From Leucobacter luti (GTDB lineage: Bacteria > Actinomycetota > Actinomycetes > Actinomycetales > Microbacteriaceae): a DNA stretch of 64,000 nt. Numbering within the stretch: the first letter of the stretch is position 1; the number at the start of each line of letters is the position of its first letter. Where the stretch lies: positions 62,001 to 126,000 of the forward strand of contig NZ_SHKI01000004.1 in assembly GCF_004217175.1 (NCBI RefSeq), read 5' to 3'. The translations under genes were made by a program, and so were the position numbers. Below, in pieces: positions 33,828-43,600 of this stretch. The notes beneath the pieces were generated by a model, which searched no databases, was not told the DNA's origin, and worked only from the letters and a program-made list of their open reading frames with translations.

Positions 33828-35447
33828 TCAGTGCTTCACCGGCGGCTCCGCGCCGTACCCGGTGAGCGCGCGCACCTCCATCTCCGCCGCAAGCTTCTTC
33901 GACTCGCGCCCCGGGTCAGTGATCGACCCGAGCCAGCCGAGCAGGAAGCCCACCGGGATCGAGACGATGCCAGGGTTCTTCAGCGGGAAGATCGCGAAGT
34001 CGACACCGTCTCCGAGCATCGCGGTGGGGTCACCGGACACGACGGGCGACAGCGCGATCAGGCCGATCGCAGTGACCAGACCGCCCACCATCGACCAGAC
34101 CGCGCCGCGGGTCGTGAACTTTGACCAGAACAGGGAGTACAGGATCGTCGGCAGGTTCGCCGAGGCGGCCACGGCAAACGCGAGTGCGACGAGGAACGCA
34201 ACGTTCTGCCCCTGGACCCCGATCCCGCCGAGGATCGCTGCGGCGCCGATCACGAGCGTCGTGATCTTCGCGACGCGCACCTCTTGCTTCGCTGACGCGG
34301 TGCCCCGCTTGATCACGCTGTTGTAAATGTCGTGCGCGAACGACGCCGACGCCGTGATGGTGAGCCCGGCCACCACCGCGAGGATCGTCGCGAAGGCGAC
34401 GGCCGAGATGAAGCCGAGCAGCAGCGGCCCGCCCAGCTCCGCCGCGAGGAGCGGCGCGGCAGAGTTCTGCCCGCCCGGCGCGTTCATGATCGTCTCGGGG
34501 CCCACGAGCGCCCCGGCACCGAACCCGAGCACGAGCGTGAACAGGTAGAAGATCCCAATCAGCCAGATCGCCCACACCACCGAACGCCGCGCTTCCTTCG
34601 CCGTCGGAACCGTATAGAACCGCATGAGCACGTGCGGGAGTCCGGCGGTGCCGAGCACCAACGCGAGCGCGAGCGAGACGAAGTCGATCGGGTTCGCACC
34701 GTACTGGAGCCCCGGCGCGAGGATCGCGGCCCCGTTCTGGTTTTCCGGGTGCTGCACCGCAGCCTCAAGCACCGCGGCGAAGTTGAAGCCCTTGAGCGCG
34801 AGCACCCAGATCGTCATCGCCCCGGCGCCCAGGATCAGCAGAACCGCCTTGATGATCTGCACCCAGGTGGTGCCCTTCATGCCGCCGATCATCACGTACA
34901 TGATCATCACCACGCCGACCACCGCGATCACGAGCGACTGGCCGAGCCCGTCGTCGATGCCGAGCAGCAGCGACACCAGCCCGCCCGCGCCCGCCATCTG
35001 CGCGAGCAGGTAGAAGAACGACACGGCGAGCGTGGTGAGCGCCGCGGCCATGCGTACCGGGCGCTGGCGCAGGCGGAACGAGAGCACGTCGGCCATCGTG
35101 AACTTCGCTGTGTTGCGCATCAGCTCGGCCACGAGCAGCAGCGCGACGAGCCAGGCAACGAGGAACCCGATCGAGTAGAGGAAGCCGTCGTAGCCGTTGA
35201 TCGCGATCGCGCCGCAGATGCCCAGGAACGAGGCCGCGGAGAGGTAGTCGCCGGCGATCGCGATGCCATTCTGACGGCCGGTGAACGCGCGGCCTCCGGC
35301 GTAGAAGTCGGCCGCGCTGCGGTTGTTGCGGCTCGCACGGATCACGATCACCATGGTCACCGCCACGAACGCGAGGAAGATCGAGATGTTCAGCACCGGG
35401 TTCTGTTCGGCGCTCGTCTCCAGCCGGAGCATGCTCAGCGTGTTCAT
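33828..35447 (-). CDS. actP: Acetate/cation symporter, sodium:solute symporter family
   Basis: The 539-aa permease is of the ActP/MctC branch of the SSS family, importing acetate and related short monocarboxylates with Na+ or H+. It has about 13 membrane helices and the ActP-type segments FYAGGRAFTGRQNGIAIAGDYLSAASFLG and GTAGLPHVLMRFYTVPTAKEARRSV. The ATG at 35447 overlaps the stop of the DUF485 gene. The downstream acyl-CoA synthetase and RamA genes match its substrate class. Confidence 0.94.
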   Translation of the reverse strand: MNTLSMLRLETSAEQNPVLNISIFLAFVAVTMVIVIRASRNNRSAADFYAGGRAFTGRQNGIAIAGDYLSAASFLGICGAIAINGYDGFLYSIGFLVAWLVALLLVAELMRNTAKFTMADVLSFRLRQRPVRMAAALTTLAVSFFYLLAQMAGAGGLVSLLLGIDDGLGQSLVIAVVGVVMIMYVMIGGMKGTTWVQIIKAVLLILGAGAMTIWVLALKGFNFAAVLEAAVQHPENQNGAAILAPGLQYGANPIDFVSLALALVLGTAGLPHVLMRFYTVPTAKEARRSVVWAIWLIGIFYLFTLVLGFGAGALVGPETIMNAPGGQNSAAPLLAAELGGPLLLGFISAVAFATILAVVAGLTITASASFAHDIYNSVIKRGTASAKQEVRVAKITTLVIGAAAILGGIGVQGQNVAFLVALAFAVAASANLPTILYSLFWSKFTTRGAVWSMVGGLVTAIGLIALSPVVSGDPTAMLGDGVDFAIFPLKNPGIVSIPVGFLLGWLGSITDPGRESKKLAAEMEVRALTGYGAEPPVKH

Positions 35448-35875
35448 TTGGTGCCCGCCTCAGTCTCGTGTGCCTGATTGGGGGCAGCGCCCGCGGCGAT
35501 GTCCTCAAGCTCCGCGCGCAGCCCCTCGGTGACCGGATCGAGGCGCCGGTTCGCGAAGCGGACGTACCACATTGTGATCCCAAACGTGGTGACGAACTGC
35601 GCAAGTCCGAGCCACAGCCCCACGTTGAGGCCGAGCAGCGGGCGCGCCATGAACTCGTGGTTGAATGCCGCGAGCAGCACGTATCCAAGGAACCAGATCA
35701 TGAACGCGACGGTGACGGGAAACACGAAGCGGCGGAAGCGGTGCCGCAGCTCCTGAAACTCGGGGCGCGCCTGAAAATCGACGTAGTCGACCTCGACGTC
35801 GCCGGGGTTGCCGCCCGCGCGCGCCGGACCGGGCGGCGAATCGGGCGGGGTGATGGGTGGGGTGTTGTGAACCAT
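35444..35875 (-). CDS. DUF485 membrane protein (ActP partner)
   Basis: The 143-aa protein has two membrane helices in the middle (FVFPVTVAFMIWFLGYVLLAAF and GLAQFVTTFGITMWYVRFANR), the DUF485 pattern, with a Pro-rich N-terminus and a charged C-terminal tail. DUF485 proteins (YjcH) are encoded with acetate symporters in many bacteria and probably act with them. The ATG at 35875 has AAGGAGG 5 nt upstream; its stop is coupled to actP. Confidence 0.92.
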   Translation of the reverse strand: MVHNTPPITPPDSPPGPARAGGNPGDVEVDYVDFQARPEFQELRHRFRRFVFPVTVAFMIWFLGYVLLAAFNHEFMARPLLGLNVGLWLGLAQFVTTFGITMWYVRFANRRLDPVTEGLRAELEDIAAGAAPNQAHETEAGTK

Positions 35876-35958
35876 GGGGCCTCCTTGCCGCATGAGGGGT
35901 GAGTTGGGGTGGAGGGCGGCCGGCCGGCAGCGGATCTCGCGCCGACTCGCCGCGTGAG

Positions 35959-37935
35959 TCAGCGCGGGATCGTGACGGCGCGCGTGGGCGGCGCCGTGAC
36001 GGTCGTGGCGAGCGCGTCGATGAAGTCGTCGACCACTCCCGTGTCTTCGATCGTGGCGGGCACCGTGTAGGGTTCCCCGTCAACGATCTGCCGCATTGTT
36101 TTGCGCAGGATCTTGCCCGACCGCGTCTTCGGGAGCCGGTTGAGCACGGTGACGTCGCGGAACGCCGCGACCGGGCCGATGTGCTCGCGCACGAGCCGCA
36201 CGAGCTCCGCCGCGAGATCCTCAGCGGTGACGCGCACGCCGTGCTTCACGGTCACAAAGCCCGCGGCCCGCTGGCCCTTGAGTTCGTCGTGCGCGCCGAT
36301 CACGGCGCACTCGGCAATCGCGGGGTGCAGCAGCAGCACTTCCTCGAGCGAGCCCGTTGAGAGGCGGTGTCCGGCGACGTTGATCACGTCGTCGGTGCGG
36401 CCCATCACGAACAGGTGGCCGTCCTCGTCGAAGTGCCCGGCGTCGCCCGTGGCGTAGTAGCCCGGGAACGCGGTCAGGTAGGAGTCGATGAAGCGTTGGC
36501 GACTCCCCCAGATCTCGAGCATGGCCCCCGGCGGGAGCGGGGTCCGGATCCCGATGTTTCCCTCGACTCCCGGCGCCGTGATGTCGGCCCCCGCGGAGTC
36601 AACGATGCGCACGTCGAAGCCCGGCATCGGGACCGTCGTCGAGCCGGCCTTCGCCTCCAGCGTCTCGATCCCCAGCGGGTTTGCGCAGATGGGCCAGCCC
36701 GTCTCCGTCTGCCACCAGTGATCGACGATCTCAACGCCCAGCCCGTCGCGCACCCAGTGCCAGGTCTCCGGGTCCATCCGCTCCCCCGCCAGGTACACGG
36801 CCTGTAGCCGCGAGAGGTCGTACTTGCGCAGCTCGGTGAGCTCCGGATCCTCGCGCCTGATCGCGCGCAGCGCCGTTGGCGCGGTCGAGAGCACCTTCGC
36901 GCCGGTCTCGGCGAGTACCCGCCAGAACGCACCGGGATCCGGGGTGCCCACCGGCTTGCCCTCGTACAGGACCGTGGTGCCGCCCGCGAGCAACGGGCCG
37001 TAGACGATGAACGAGTGGCCCACCACCCAGCCGACGTCCGAAGCGGTGAAGATCGTGTCGCCCACCCCGAAGTCGTAGACGTGCTGCATCACCCACGACA
37101 GCGCCACCGCGTACCCGCCACTGTCGCGCACGATTCCCTTGGGGCTCCCCGTGGTGCCGGAGGTGTAGAGGATGTAGAGCGGGTCGTCGGCGCGCATCGG
37201 GACGGGGTCCGCCGGCTCCGCGTCGGCGACGAGCTCGTCCCAGTCGAGCCACGGGATCTCGGAGTCCGCCGCGTAGTCGGCGGCGGATCCGGGCACCGCC
37301 TCGCGGTCGCGCACCACGACCGCCTCGACGCCGGAGGCCGCGCCCCCGCAGATCTCGAGCGCGCGGCTCACGAGCGGCAGGTACTCCACCGCCCGGCCTG
37401 GCTCGAGGCCGCCCGACGCGGTCACGATCACCCGCGGCTGTGCGTCGCGGATCCGCATCGCGAGCTCGTTCGCCGCGAAGCCGCCGAAGACGACGGAGTG
37501 GATCGCCCCGATCCGGGCGCAGGCGAGCATCGCGATGACGGCCTCCGGGGTCATAGGGCAGTACACCAGCACCCGGTCGCCCGCCTCGACCCCGAGGCCG
37601 CGGAGCGCCCCGGCGAACGCGGCAACCCGGTCCCGCAGCTCGCGGTAGCTCAGCCGCGCGGTGGTGCCCGTCATTGCAGAGTCGTAGATCAGCGCGGTCG
37701 TGTCGCCACGGCCCGCGGCAACGTGTCGGTCAAGCGCGTTTGCGGACACGTTCAGTGTGCCGTCCGCGAACCATCTCCAGTCGGTGTCGCTGCGCTGCGT
37801 CAGTGCGGTCTGCGGTTTGGCGACCCAGTCGATCCGCTCGGCCGCCTTCAACCAGAAGCCCTCAGGATCGCTCTGGCTGTCCCGCCAGACGTCGCTGTAG
37901 CGCGCAACTTTGCCATGTTCGGTACTAAGTGTCAC
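35959..37935 (-). CDS. Acyl-CoA synthetase, propionyl/acetyl-CoA ligase type
   Basis: The 658-aa AMP-forming ligase activates a short fatty acid to its CoA ester. The ATP-binding loop is YTSGTTGSPKGIVRDSGGYAVAL, followed by ASDVGWVVGHSFIVYGPLLAG, which resembles PrpE/ACSS3-type propionyl-CoA synthetases; acetyl-CoA synthetases share it too. The C-terminal PKTRSGKILRKTMRQ carries the regulatory acetylatable lysine. GTG at 37935 has AGGGAG 8 nt upstream. It precedes DUF485-actP with an 83-bp gap and is divergent from the RamA-like gene. Specificity for acetate versus propionate is unresolved. Confidence 0.9.
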   Translation of the reverse strand: MTLSTEHGKVARYSDVWRDSQSDPEGFWLKAAERIDWVAKPQTALTQRSDTDWRWFADGTLNVSANALDRHVAAGRGDTTALIYDSAMTGTTARLSYRELRDRVAAFAGALRGLGVEAGDRVLVYCPMTPEAVIAMLACARIGAIHSVVFGGFAANELAMRIRDAQPRVIVTASGGLEPGRAVEYLPLVSRALEICGGAASGVEAVVVRDREAVPGSAADYAADSEIPWLDWDELVADAEPADPVPMRADDPLYILYTSGTTGSPKGIVRDSGGYAVALSWVMQHVYDFGVGDTIFTASDVGWVVGHSFIVYGPLLAGGTTVLYEGKPVGTPDPGAFWRVLAETGAKVLSTAPTALRAIRREDPELTELRKYDLSRLQAVYLAGERMDPETWHWVRDGLGVEIVDHWWQTETGWPICANPLGIETLEAKAGSTTVPMPGFDVRIVDSAGADITAPGVEGNIGIRTPLPPGAMLEIWGSRQRFIDSYLTAFPGYYATGDAGHFDEDGHLFVMGRTDDVINVAGHRLSTGSLEEVLLLHPAIAECAVIGAHDELKGQRAAGFVTVKHGVRVTAEDLAAELVRLVREHIGPVAAFRDVTVLNRLPKTRSGKILRKTMRQIVDGEPYTVPATIEDTGVVDDFIDALATTVTAPPTRAVTIPR

Positions 37936-38044
37936 GACATTTCTCCCTTGAAATCGTCAGACCCACACTGCATCTTTGCGAGGTGTTTCCACGATGCTAG
38001 GAGTGCGTCTACCATCGCAGTACCCCCGAAAGTTGGTAGTTTCA
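37936..38044. promoter_or_regulatory. Divergent promoter of acyl-CoA synthetase and ramA
   Basis: Plus-strand TACCAT (38010-38015) is a likely -10 for ramA; minus-strand TAGCAT around 37995-38000 could serve the synthetase. TACCCCCGAAAG (38021-38032) fits the corynebacterial RamA site type (AC4-5 followed by A/G/T), between the ramA -10 and its ATG, suggesting autoregulation. Confidence 0.45.
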
Positions 38045-38923
38045 ATGACGCACTCCCCCCACCCCGATCTGCAGCGGGCGCTGGCCGACGCCGTCGCCGA
38101 GTTCGCCCGCGAAACCGCGTTCCCCCTCACCTTCGGCGGATTTGAGGCCGCCGGGGTCACCACCGTCACCGCAATGACCGGCAACCACACCGACAGCCTG
38201 CAAGGTCTCCGCGTGGAGCACAGCCGCGGCCTCGGCGGGCGCGCGATGAGCGAGGTGCGACCGCGGATCACGTCCGACTACGCGCACTCACCGCTCATTA
38301 CGCACGACTACGACCTCGAGATCGGCGCCGAGCGCGTGCGCACGCTCTTCGCCGTGCCAGTCGTGCTCGCCGGCGACGTGCGCGGCGTGCTCTACGGGGC
38401 CACGCGCACCGCCGTACGCCCGCAGACGCGGTTCGTGCAGGCGGGCGTCGCGATCGCCCGCGCGCTCGCGCAGGAGGTGAAGTTTCAGGACGAGGTGGCG
38501 CGCCGCGTCGCCGAGACCGTGAGCCGGCCCGGCCCCCTGCACAGCCACGGGCCTCCGGACGCGGGGCTCGCCGCAATCCCGAGCGGAATCCTCGAGGAGC
38601 TGCGCGCGGGCCACGCAGAGCTGCGCCAGATCGCCGCCGAAACCGGCGAACCCGAGACCCGGGCGCGGCTCGCGGCGCTCGAACGGCGCCTCATGAGGCT
38701 CGGCTCCCCCGCGCCCGAGGTCGACCAGGTGCAGCTCGCGCCGCGCGAGCTCGACGTACTCATCCACGCAGCCACCGGACTGAAGAATCAGGAAATCGCC
38801 GTCGCCCTCGCCCTCGCGGAGAGCACCGTGAAGAGCTACATGAAGACCGCAATGACGAAGCTGGGCGCGTCGACGCGGCACGCGGCGGTCGCCGCCGCGC
38901 GCCGCCGCGGCCTCATCAGCTAG
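38045..38923 (+). CDS. ramA: RamA-like LuxR-family regulator of acetate metabolism
   Basis: The 292-aa regulator has an N-terminal GAF-like sensor (about residues 10-140, with RSLGGRAM-type and TLFAVPVVLAGDVRGVLYG elements) and a C-terminal LuxR helix-turn-helix (LAPRELDVLIHAATGLKNQEIAVALALAESTVKSYMKTAMTKLGASTRHAAV). This architecture and length match RamA of corynebacteria, the activator of acetate genes. ATG at 38045 is chosen for the fit of the N-terminus; no clear ribosome site is seen. It is divergent from the acyl-CoA synthetase-DUF485-actP operon. Confidence 0.85.
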   Translation: MTHSPHPDLQRALADAVAEFARETAFPLTFGGFEAAGVTTVTAMTGNHTDSLQGLRVEHSRGLGGRAMSEVRPRITSDYAHSPLITHDYDLEIGAERVRTLFAVPVVLAGDVRGVLYGATRTAVRPQTRFVQAGVAIARALAQEVKFQDEVARRVAETVSRPGPLHSHGPPDAGLAAIPSGILEELRAGHAELRQIAAETGEPETRARLAALERRLMRLGSPAPEVDQVQLAPRELDVLIHAATGLKNQEIAVALALAESTVKSYMKTAMTKLGASTRHAAVAAARRRGLIS

Positions 38924-39019
38924 CGCGGGGCCGCCCAGGCGTCTCGCTGCGCGCCCGCGCAACCGTCCCGCGGAGAGCCCGCGCGGTCCGCCGGCGGACG
39001 CTTGCGCTGGGCGGCACCC

Positions 39020-39778
39020 TCAGGAGGCGTCGTCGTGCATCACGCGCGCGGAGAGCCGGTCGGCCGCGAGCCGCAGGGCGCGGTCCGGGTCGACCCCCGC
39101 CGAGTTTGCCCGCATCACGAGCGTGAGCATCGCGTCGCCGATCCCCACCTCGGCGAGCCGCTGCTCGTCGGGGCCGATAGCGGCGGCGAGCGGGTCGTCG
39201 GGCGCGCCCTCCCCCGCTCCCGGGTTCACGAGCCCGGCCCGCTTCAACCGCTCCACGATCTTGGCCGTGCGGGCGAGGGTGGGCATTCCGGCAGGGATGC
39301 CGTCGAGCACGCCGCGCGAGCCGCGTTCCTCGCCAGCGGCGTCCTCCTTGAGGCGCTCCCACTCCGCGTGCAACTCCTCGATGCTCATGTAGCCGCGATC
39401 GCCGAACACGTGCGGGTGCCGCGCGATGAGCTTGTCGGTGAGGTGATCCGCCACCTCGGCGAGGCCGTATCCCTCGTCGTCACGCTCGGCGATTGCCGCG
39501 TGAAACAGCACCTGGTAGAGCACGTCGCCCAGCTCGGAGCGGATCTCGGCGGCCGGCAGCTCGCGCTCGATCGCGTCGACGAACTCGGCGGCCTCCTCGA
39601 TCAGAAACGGGGTGAGGCTCTCGTGCGTTTGCGCCTCGTGCCAGGCGCAGCCGCCGGGCGAGACCATGCGCTGCACCGTCTGCGCAGCTCTCGCGACCGC
39701 TGCCGCGGCGGCGTCGAGACCGCTCGCGGCGCTGGGTTTGTCGGGGTGGATGTCGGCTCCGATGCTCGCGCTTTCCAT
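39020..39778 (-). CDS. mazG: MazG family nucleoside triphosphate pyrophosphohydrolase
   Basis: The 252-aa all-alpha NTP pyrophosphohydrolase cleaves (d)NTPs, probably damaged ones, to the monophosphates. The N-terminal MazG domain has PGGCAWHEAQTHESLTPFLIEEAAEFVDAIE with the EEXXE metal site and SELGDVLYQVLFHA with the second acidic pair. The linker and C-terminal part are degenerate, as in short actinobacterial MazG. ATG at 39778 has TAGTGT ending 6 nt upstream and no ribosome site, so it is probably leaderless. Confidence 0.93.
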   Translation of the reverse strand: MESASIGADIHPDKPSAASGLDAAAAAVARAAQTVQRMVSPGGCAWHEAQTHESLTPFLIEEAAEFVDAIERELPAAEIRSELGDVLYQVLFHAAIAERDDEGYGLAEVADHLTDKLIARHPHVFGDRGYMSIEELHAEWERLKEDAAGEERGSRGVLDGIPAGMPTLARTAKIVERLKRAGLVNPGAGEGAPDDPLAAAIGPDEQRLAEVGIGDAMLTLVMRANSAGVDPDRALRLAADRLSARVMHDDAS

Positions 39779-39784
39779 GCAACC

Positions 39785-39790
39785 ACACTA
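39785..39790 (-). promoter_or_regulatory. -10 box TAGTGT of mazG
   Basis: The box ends 6 nt before the mazG ATG (minus strand). Confidence 0.55.
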
Positions 39791-39938
39791 CTCACCGCCC
39801 CTGGACGTGAGCGGAGATCTCCCGTCCCGCGGGCCCCCGATCGCTCGCCCGACCGCACTGCCGAGCGCACCGCCCACCCAAATCTGGCCTCCGATCGGGC
39901 CGCCACCGGCGGCACCCGAAAGTGTCAGCCGCACGGGG

Positions 39939-39944
39939 TAGTGT
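39939..39944 (+). promoter_or_regulatory. -10 box TAGTGT of the lipoprotein gene
   Basis: TAGTGT lies 36 nt upstream of the ATG at 39981; a short conventional leader with AAGGA follows. Confidence 0.5.
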
Positions 39945-39980
39945 GAGGGACTTCACGTTTCCACGCGAAGGATCACACCA

Positions 39981-40562
39981 ATGACACGCCGGTTCACCCC
40001 CGTCCGCGGTCGCGGGGCAGCCGCGGCCGCCGCGCTCGCGCTCCTGATGCTGCCGCTCAGCGCCTGCAGCATCGCGATTCCGGGGCTCCCCGGCTCCGGC
40101 GGGTCGAGCGCCGGGAGCGGCTCTGGCGGGTCCGGCGGCGGCACGTCCGAGGCCGCGGCGTCTGGCTCAAAGTGTCAGGTGGCGAGCGCCGCGATCGACC
40201 GGGTCACCAGCGAGGCCGCGCAGAGCGGGCCGCAGCTCATCGCCGACGCGCTCGCGGGCGAGCCGGTCGACGCCGGCGCCCTGGTCGACCCGGTGATCGA
40301 GGCGCTCGACGCGGCATCGGCGTCGATCACTGACCCGGCTGTGCTCGCGGCACTCGGCGAGGCGCAGACCGAGTGGAGCGGGCTCGCGACCGACATCGCG
40401 GCCCTCGGCGCCCCGGACCTCGCGGGACTCACCTCGGGTGATCTGAGCAAGCTCGGCGCGCTGCAGGAGTACGGCGGCGAACTCACCGCGCTCTTCTCGC
40501 AGCGACTGCCGGCCCTGCAAGAGACCGGAGCCCGGCTGCAGGAGGCCTGCGCGGCCGAGTAG
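39981..40562 (+). CDS. Small secreted lipoprotein, unknown function
   Basis: The 193-aa protein has a signal peptide with lipobox LSAC (acylated Cys about residue 29), then a Gly/Ser-rich linker, and a helical domain of ~130 residues containing two cysteines (SKCQVASAAIDRV and LQEACAAE) that may form a disulfide. No family is recognised. It sits between mazG and mfd, on the opposite strand. Confidence 0.8.
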   Translation: MTRRFTPVRGRGAAAAAALALLMLPLSACSIAIPGLPGSGGSSAGSGSGGSGGGTSEAAASGSKCQVASAAIDRVTSEAAQSGPQLIADALAGEPVDAGALVDPVIEALDAASASITDPAVLAALGEAQTEWSGLATDIAALGAPDLAGLTSGDLSKLGALQEYGGELTALFSQRLPALQETGARLQEACAAE

Positions 40563-40606
40563 TCCCGGCCGCACCCGCGGGCCCCGCGCGCGGCGACCCG
40601 TCAGGC

Positions 40607-43600
40607 CTACTGCGCCGGCGCGTCGTCCTCGAGCAGGGTGGCGATCACGCGCGTGGTCCACGCCACGATGTCGCCCTCGTCGCCCGTCTTCGGCTGCCCC
40701 ACCCCGGCGAGCGGGCTGCGGGAGCTCGCGGTGCCACCGGGGAGCGGGATCTGCAGCGCGCCGGTCGCCTCCGTGTACCTGGCACCCGGGTACATGCGGT
40801 TCATGCGCATGCGGCGCGAATCGAGCAGTTTCACTGGTTCGAGGCGCAGCGCTGGGCCGGCCGCGACCACCTTCGAGAGGCCGAGCTTCGCTGCGCGCCG
40901 ACGCAGGGCAGACACCGCGGCGAGTCGCTGCACCTCGGCCGGGGGCTCACCGTAGCGGTCGGTGAGTTCTTCGAGCACGAGCGCAACGTGGTCGTCTGGC
41001 GCCTGCGGGTGCGAGGCCGCCGAGAACTTCTGGTAGGCCTCGAGGCGCAGCCGCTCGCTCTCCACGTACTCCTCCGGGATGTGCGCGTCGACGGGAAGCT
41101 CGAGGATCAGCTCGACGTTCCCGGCGACCTCCTCACCCTTGAACGTGTTGACGGCCTCGCCGATCATGCGCAGGTACAGGTCGAAGCCGACCCCGGCGAT
41201 GTGGCCGGACTGCTCGCCGCCGAGCAGGTTGCCCGCGCCGCGCAGCTCGAGGTCCTTGAGCGCGACCTGCATGCCCGCGCCGAGCTCGTTATTGGCGGCG
41301 AGGGTGTCGAGCCGCTCGTGCGCGTGCTCGGTGAGCGGCTTCTCCGGGTCGTAGAGGAAGTACGCGTACGCGCGCTCGCGGCTGCGGCCCACACGGCCAC
41401 GCAGCTGGTGCAGCTGACTCAGGCCGTACTTGTCGGCGGCGTCGATGATGATCGTGTTCGCGTTCGCGATGTCGAGGCCGGTCTCGATGATGGTGGTCGA
41501 GACGAGCACGTCGTACTTGCGCTCCCAGAAGTCTTGCACCACCTGCTCAAGCTGGTGCTCAAAGAGCTTGCCGTGCGCGATCGCGATGCGCGCCTCCGGC
41601 ACGAGGTCGGCGAGCTGCGCGGCCACCCGCGCGATCGAACTCACGCGGTTGTGCACGAAGAAGACCTGGCCCTCACGGAGCAGCTCGCGCCGGATAGCGG
41701 CCGTGATCTGCTTGTCGCTGCGCGGGCCCACGAACGTGAGGATCGGGTGCCGGTCCTCGGGTGCCGTGGCGAGCGTGGACATCTCACGGATTCCGGTCAC
41801 CGCCATCTCAAGCGTGCGCGGGATCGGGGTGGCGCTCATCGCGAGGATGTCGACGTTGGTCTTCAGCTTTTTCAGCGCGTCCTTGTGCTCGACGCCGAAG
41901 CGCTGCTCCTCGTCGATGATGAGGAGGCCCAGATCTTTGTAGAGCACGCTCTCCGAGAGCAGGCGGTGCGTGCCGATCACCACGTCGACGGTGCCGGCGG
42001 CGAGGCCGTCGATCGTGTCCTTCGATTCCTTCTCGGTTTGGAAGCGGCTGAGCGGGCGCAGCTGCACGGGGAACCCGGCGAAGCGGTCCTGGAACGTCTC
42101 GAGGTGCTGGTTGACCAGCAGCGTCGTGGGGACCAGCATGGCGACCTGCTTGCCGTCTTGCACCGCCTTGAATGCGGCGCGCACCGCAACCTCGGTCTTG
42201 CCGAAGCCGACATCGCCGGCCACGAGCCGATCCATGGGGATCGGGCTCTCCATGTCCTTCTTCACCTCGTCGATCGTGGTGAGCTGATCCAGCGTCTCCG
42301 CGTACGGGAACGCCTCCTCGAGCTCGTGCTGCCACGGGGTGTCCGGGGAGAACGCGTGCCCCTTCGAGGCCACGCGCGCCGAGTAGAGCTTCACGAGCTC
42401 GACGGCGATGTCGCGGACGGCCTTGCGGGCCTTGCTCTTGGCCGTGGACCAGTCGCTGCCGCCCATCTTGGAGAGGGCCGGCGCCTCGCCGCCCACGTAG
42501 CGGGAGAGCTGATCGAGCTGGTCGGTGGGAACGTAGAGCTTGTCGCGCGGCATGCCGCGCTTCGTGGAGGCGTACTCAAGCACGAGGTACTCGCGCAGCG
42601 CCTTCGTCGCGTCGCGGCCGATGCCGGTGGGGACCATGCGCTGCGTGAGTTCAACGAAGCGGCCAATGCCGTGAGTCTCGTGGACCACGTAATCGCCGGC
42701 CACGAGCTTGAGCGGGTCGACCACGTTCTTGCCGCGGCGCTTCGCGAGCTTCTGGCCGGTCGCGGCCTGCGCGCTGATTGCGCGGCCGAAGAACTCGGTC
42801 TCGGTGGCGAGGACCAGCCGCGCCTCCGCGCTTTGGAAGCCCGACCACGCGGTGCCGGCCACGAGGTAGACGACGCCCGCCTCGAACTCTGCGGGGACCT
42901 CCTCGACGATGCGCGCGGCAGCCCCCGCCTCGGCGAGCACGTCGCGTGCGCGCTCGACGAGGCCGGTCCCCTGCGCGGTGACGACCACGCGCCAGCCGTC
43001 GCGGACCCGCTCGCCGATCAGCCGAATCGCTGCCCCCGTCGCGTCGGCGCCCTGGGGCGGCCGCGGCAGCGGGCCGCCGTGCACGGTGATCTCTGCGGCG
43101 TCGGTCGCCGCCGTCGCGCCAGCCGCGCCGCCCGGCGCGGTATCTGGCTCGTCGGCCGCCGGGAACTCCGCGTCGTCGTGGACGAAGCTGGAGACGGTCC
43201 ACCAGGGTCGCGACGCGGATGCCGCCCGCAGCTCCGCGACGGTGAGCATGCCGCCGTCCTCGATCGGCATCGGCGCGTCGGCCCCGGCCGTCGCGGCGTG
43301 CCACGCGGCCTCAAGGAACTCGCGGTTGGTCTCCGCGAGGCTCACCGCGCGCCCGGCGATGCGCTCGGGGGACGCCACGAGCACGGCGCCGCCCTCGGGC
43401 AGGAGCGCGGTGAGCGGCTGCAGGCCCGGGACGAGCTGCGGCAGCAGGCTCTCCATGCCCTCGACCGGGATGCCCTCGCTCAGTTTTTCGAGGAGCGAAG
43501 ACAGCGCCGGGAAGCGCGGCAGCAGCTCGGCCGCGCGCAGCCGCACGTCGTCGGTGAGCAGCAGTTCGCGGGCGGGCCACAGCTCGACCGCGTCGAGCGG

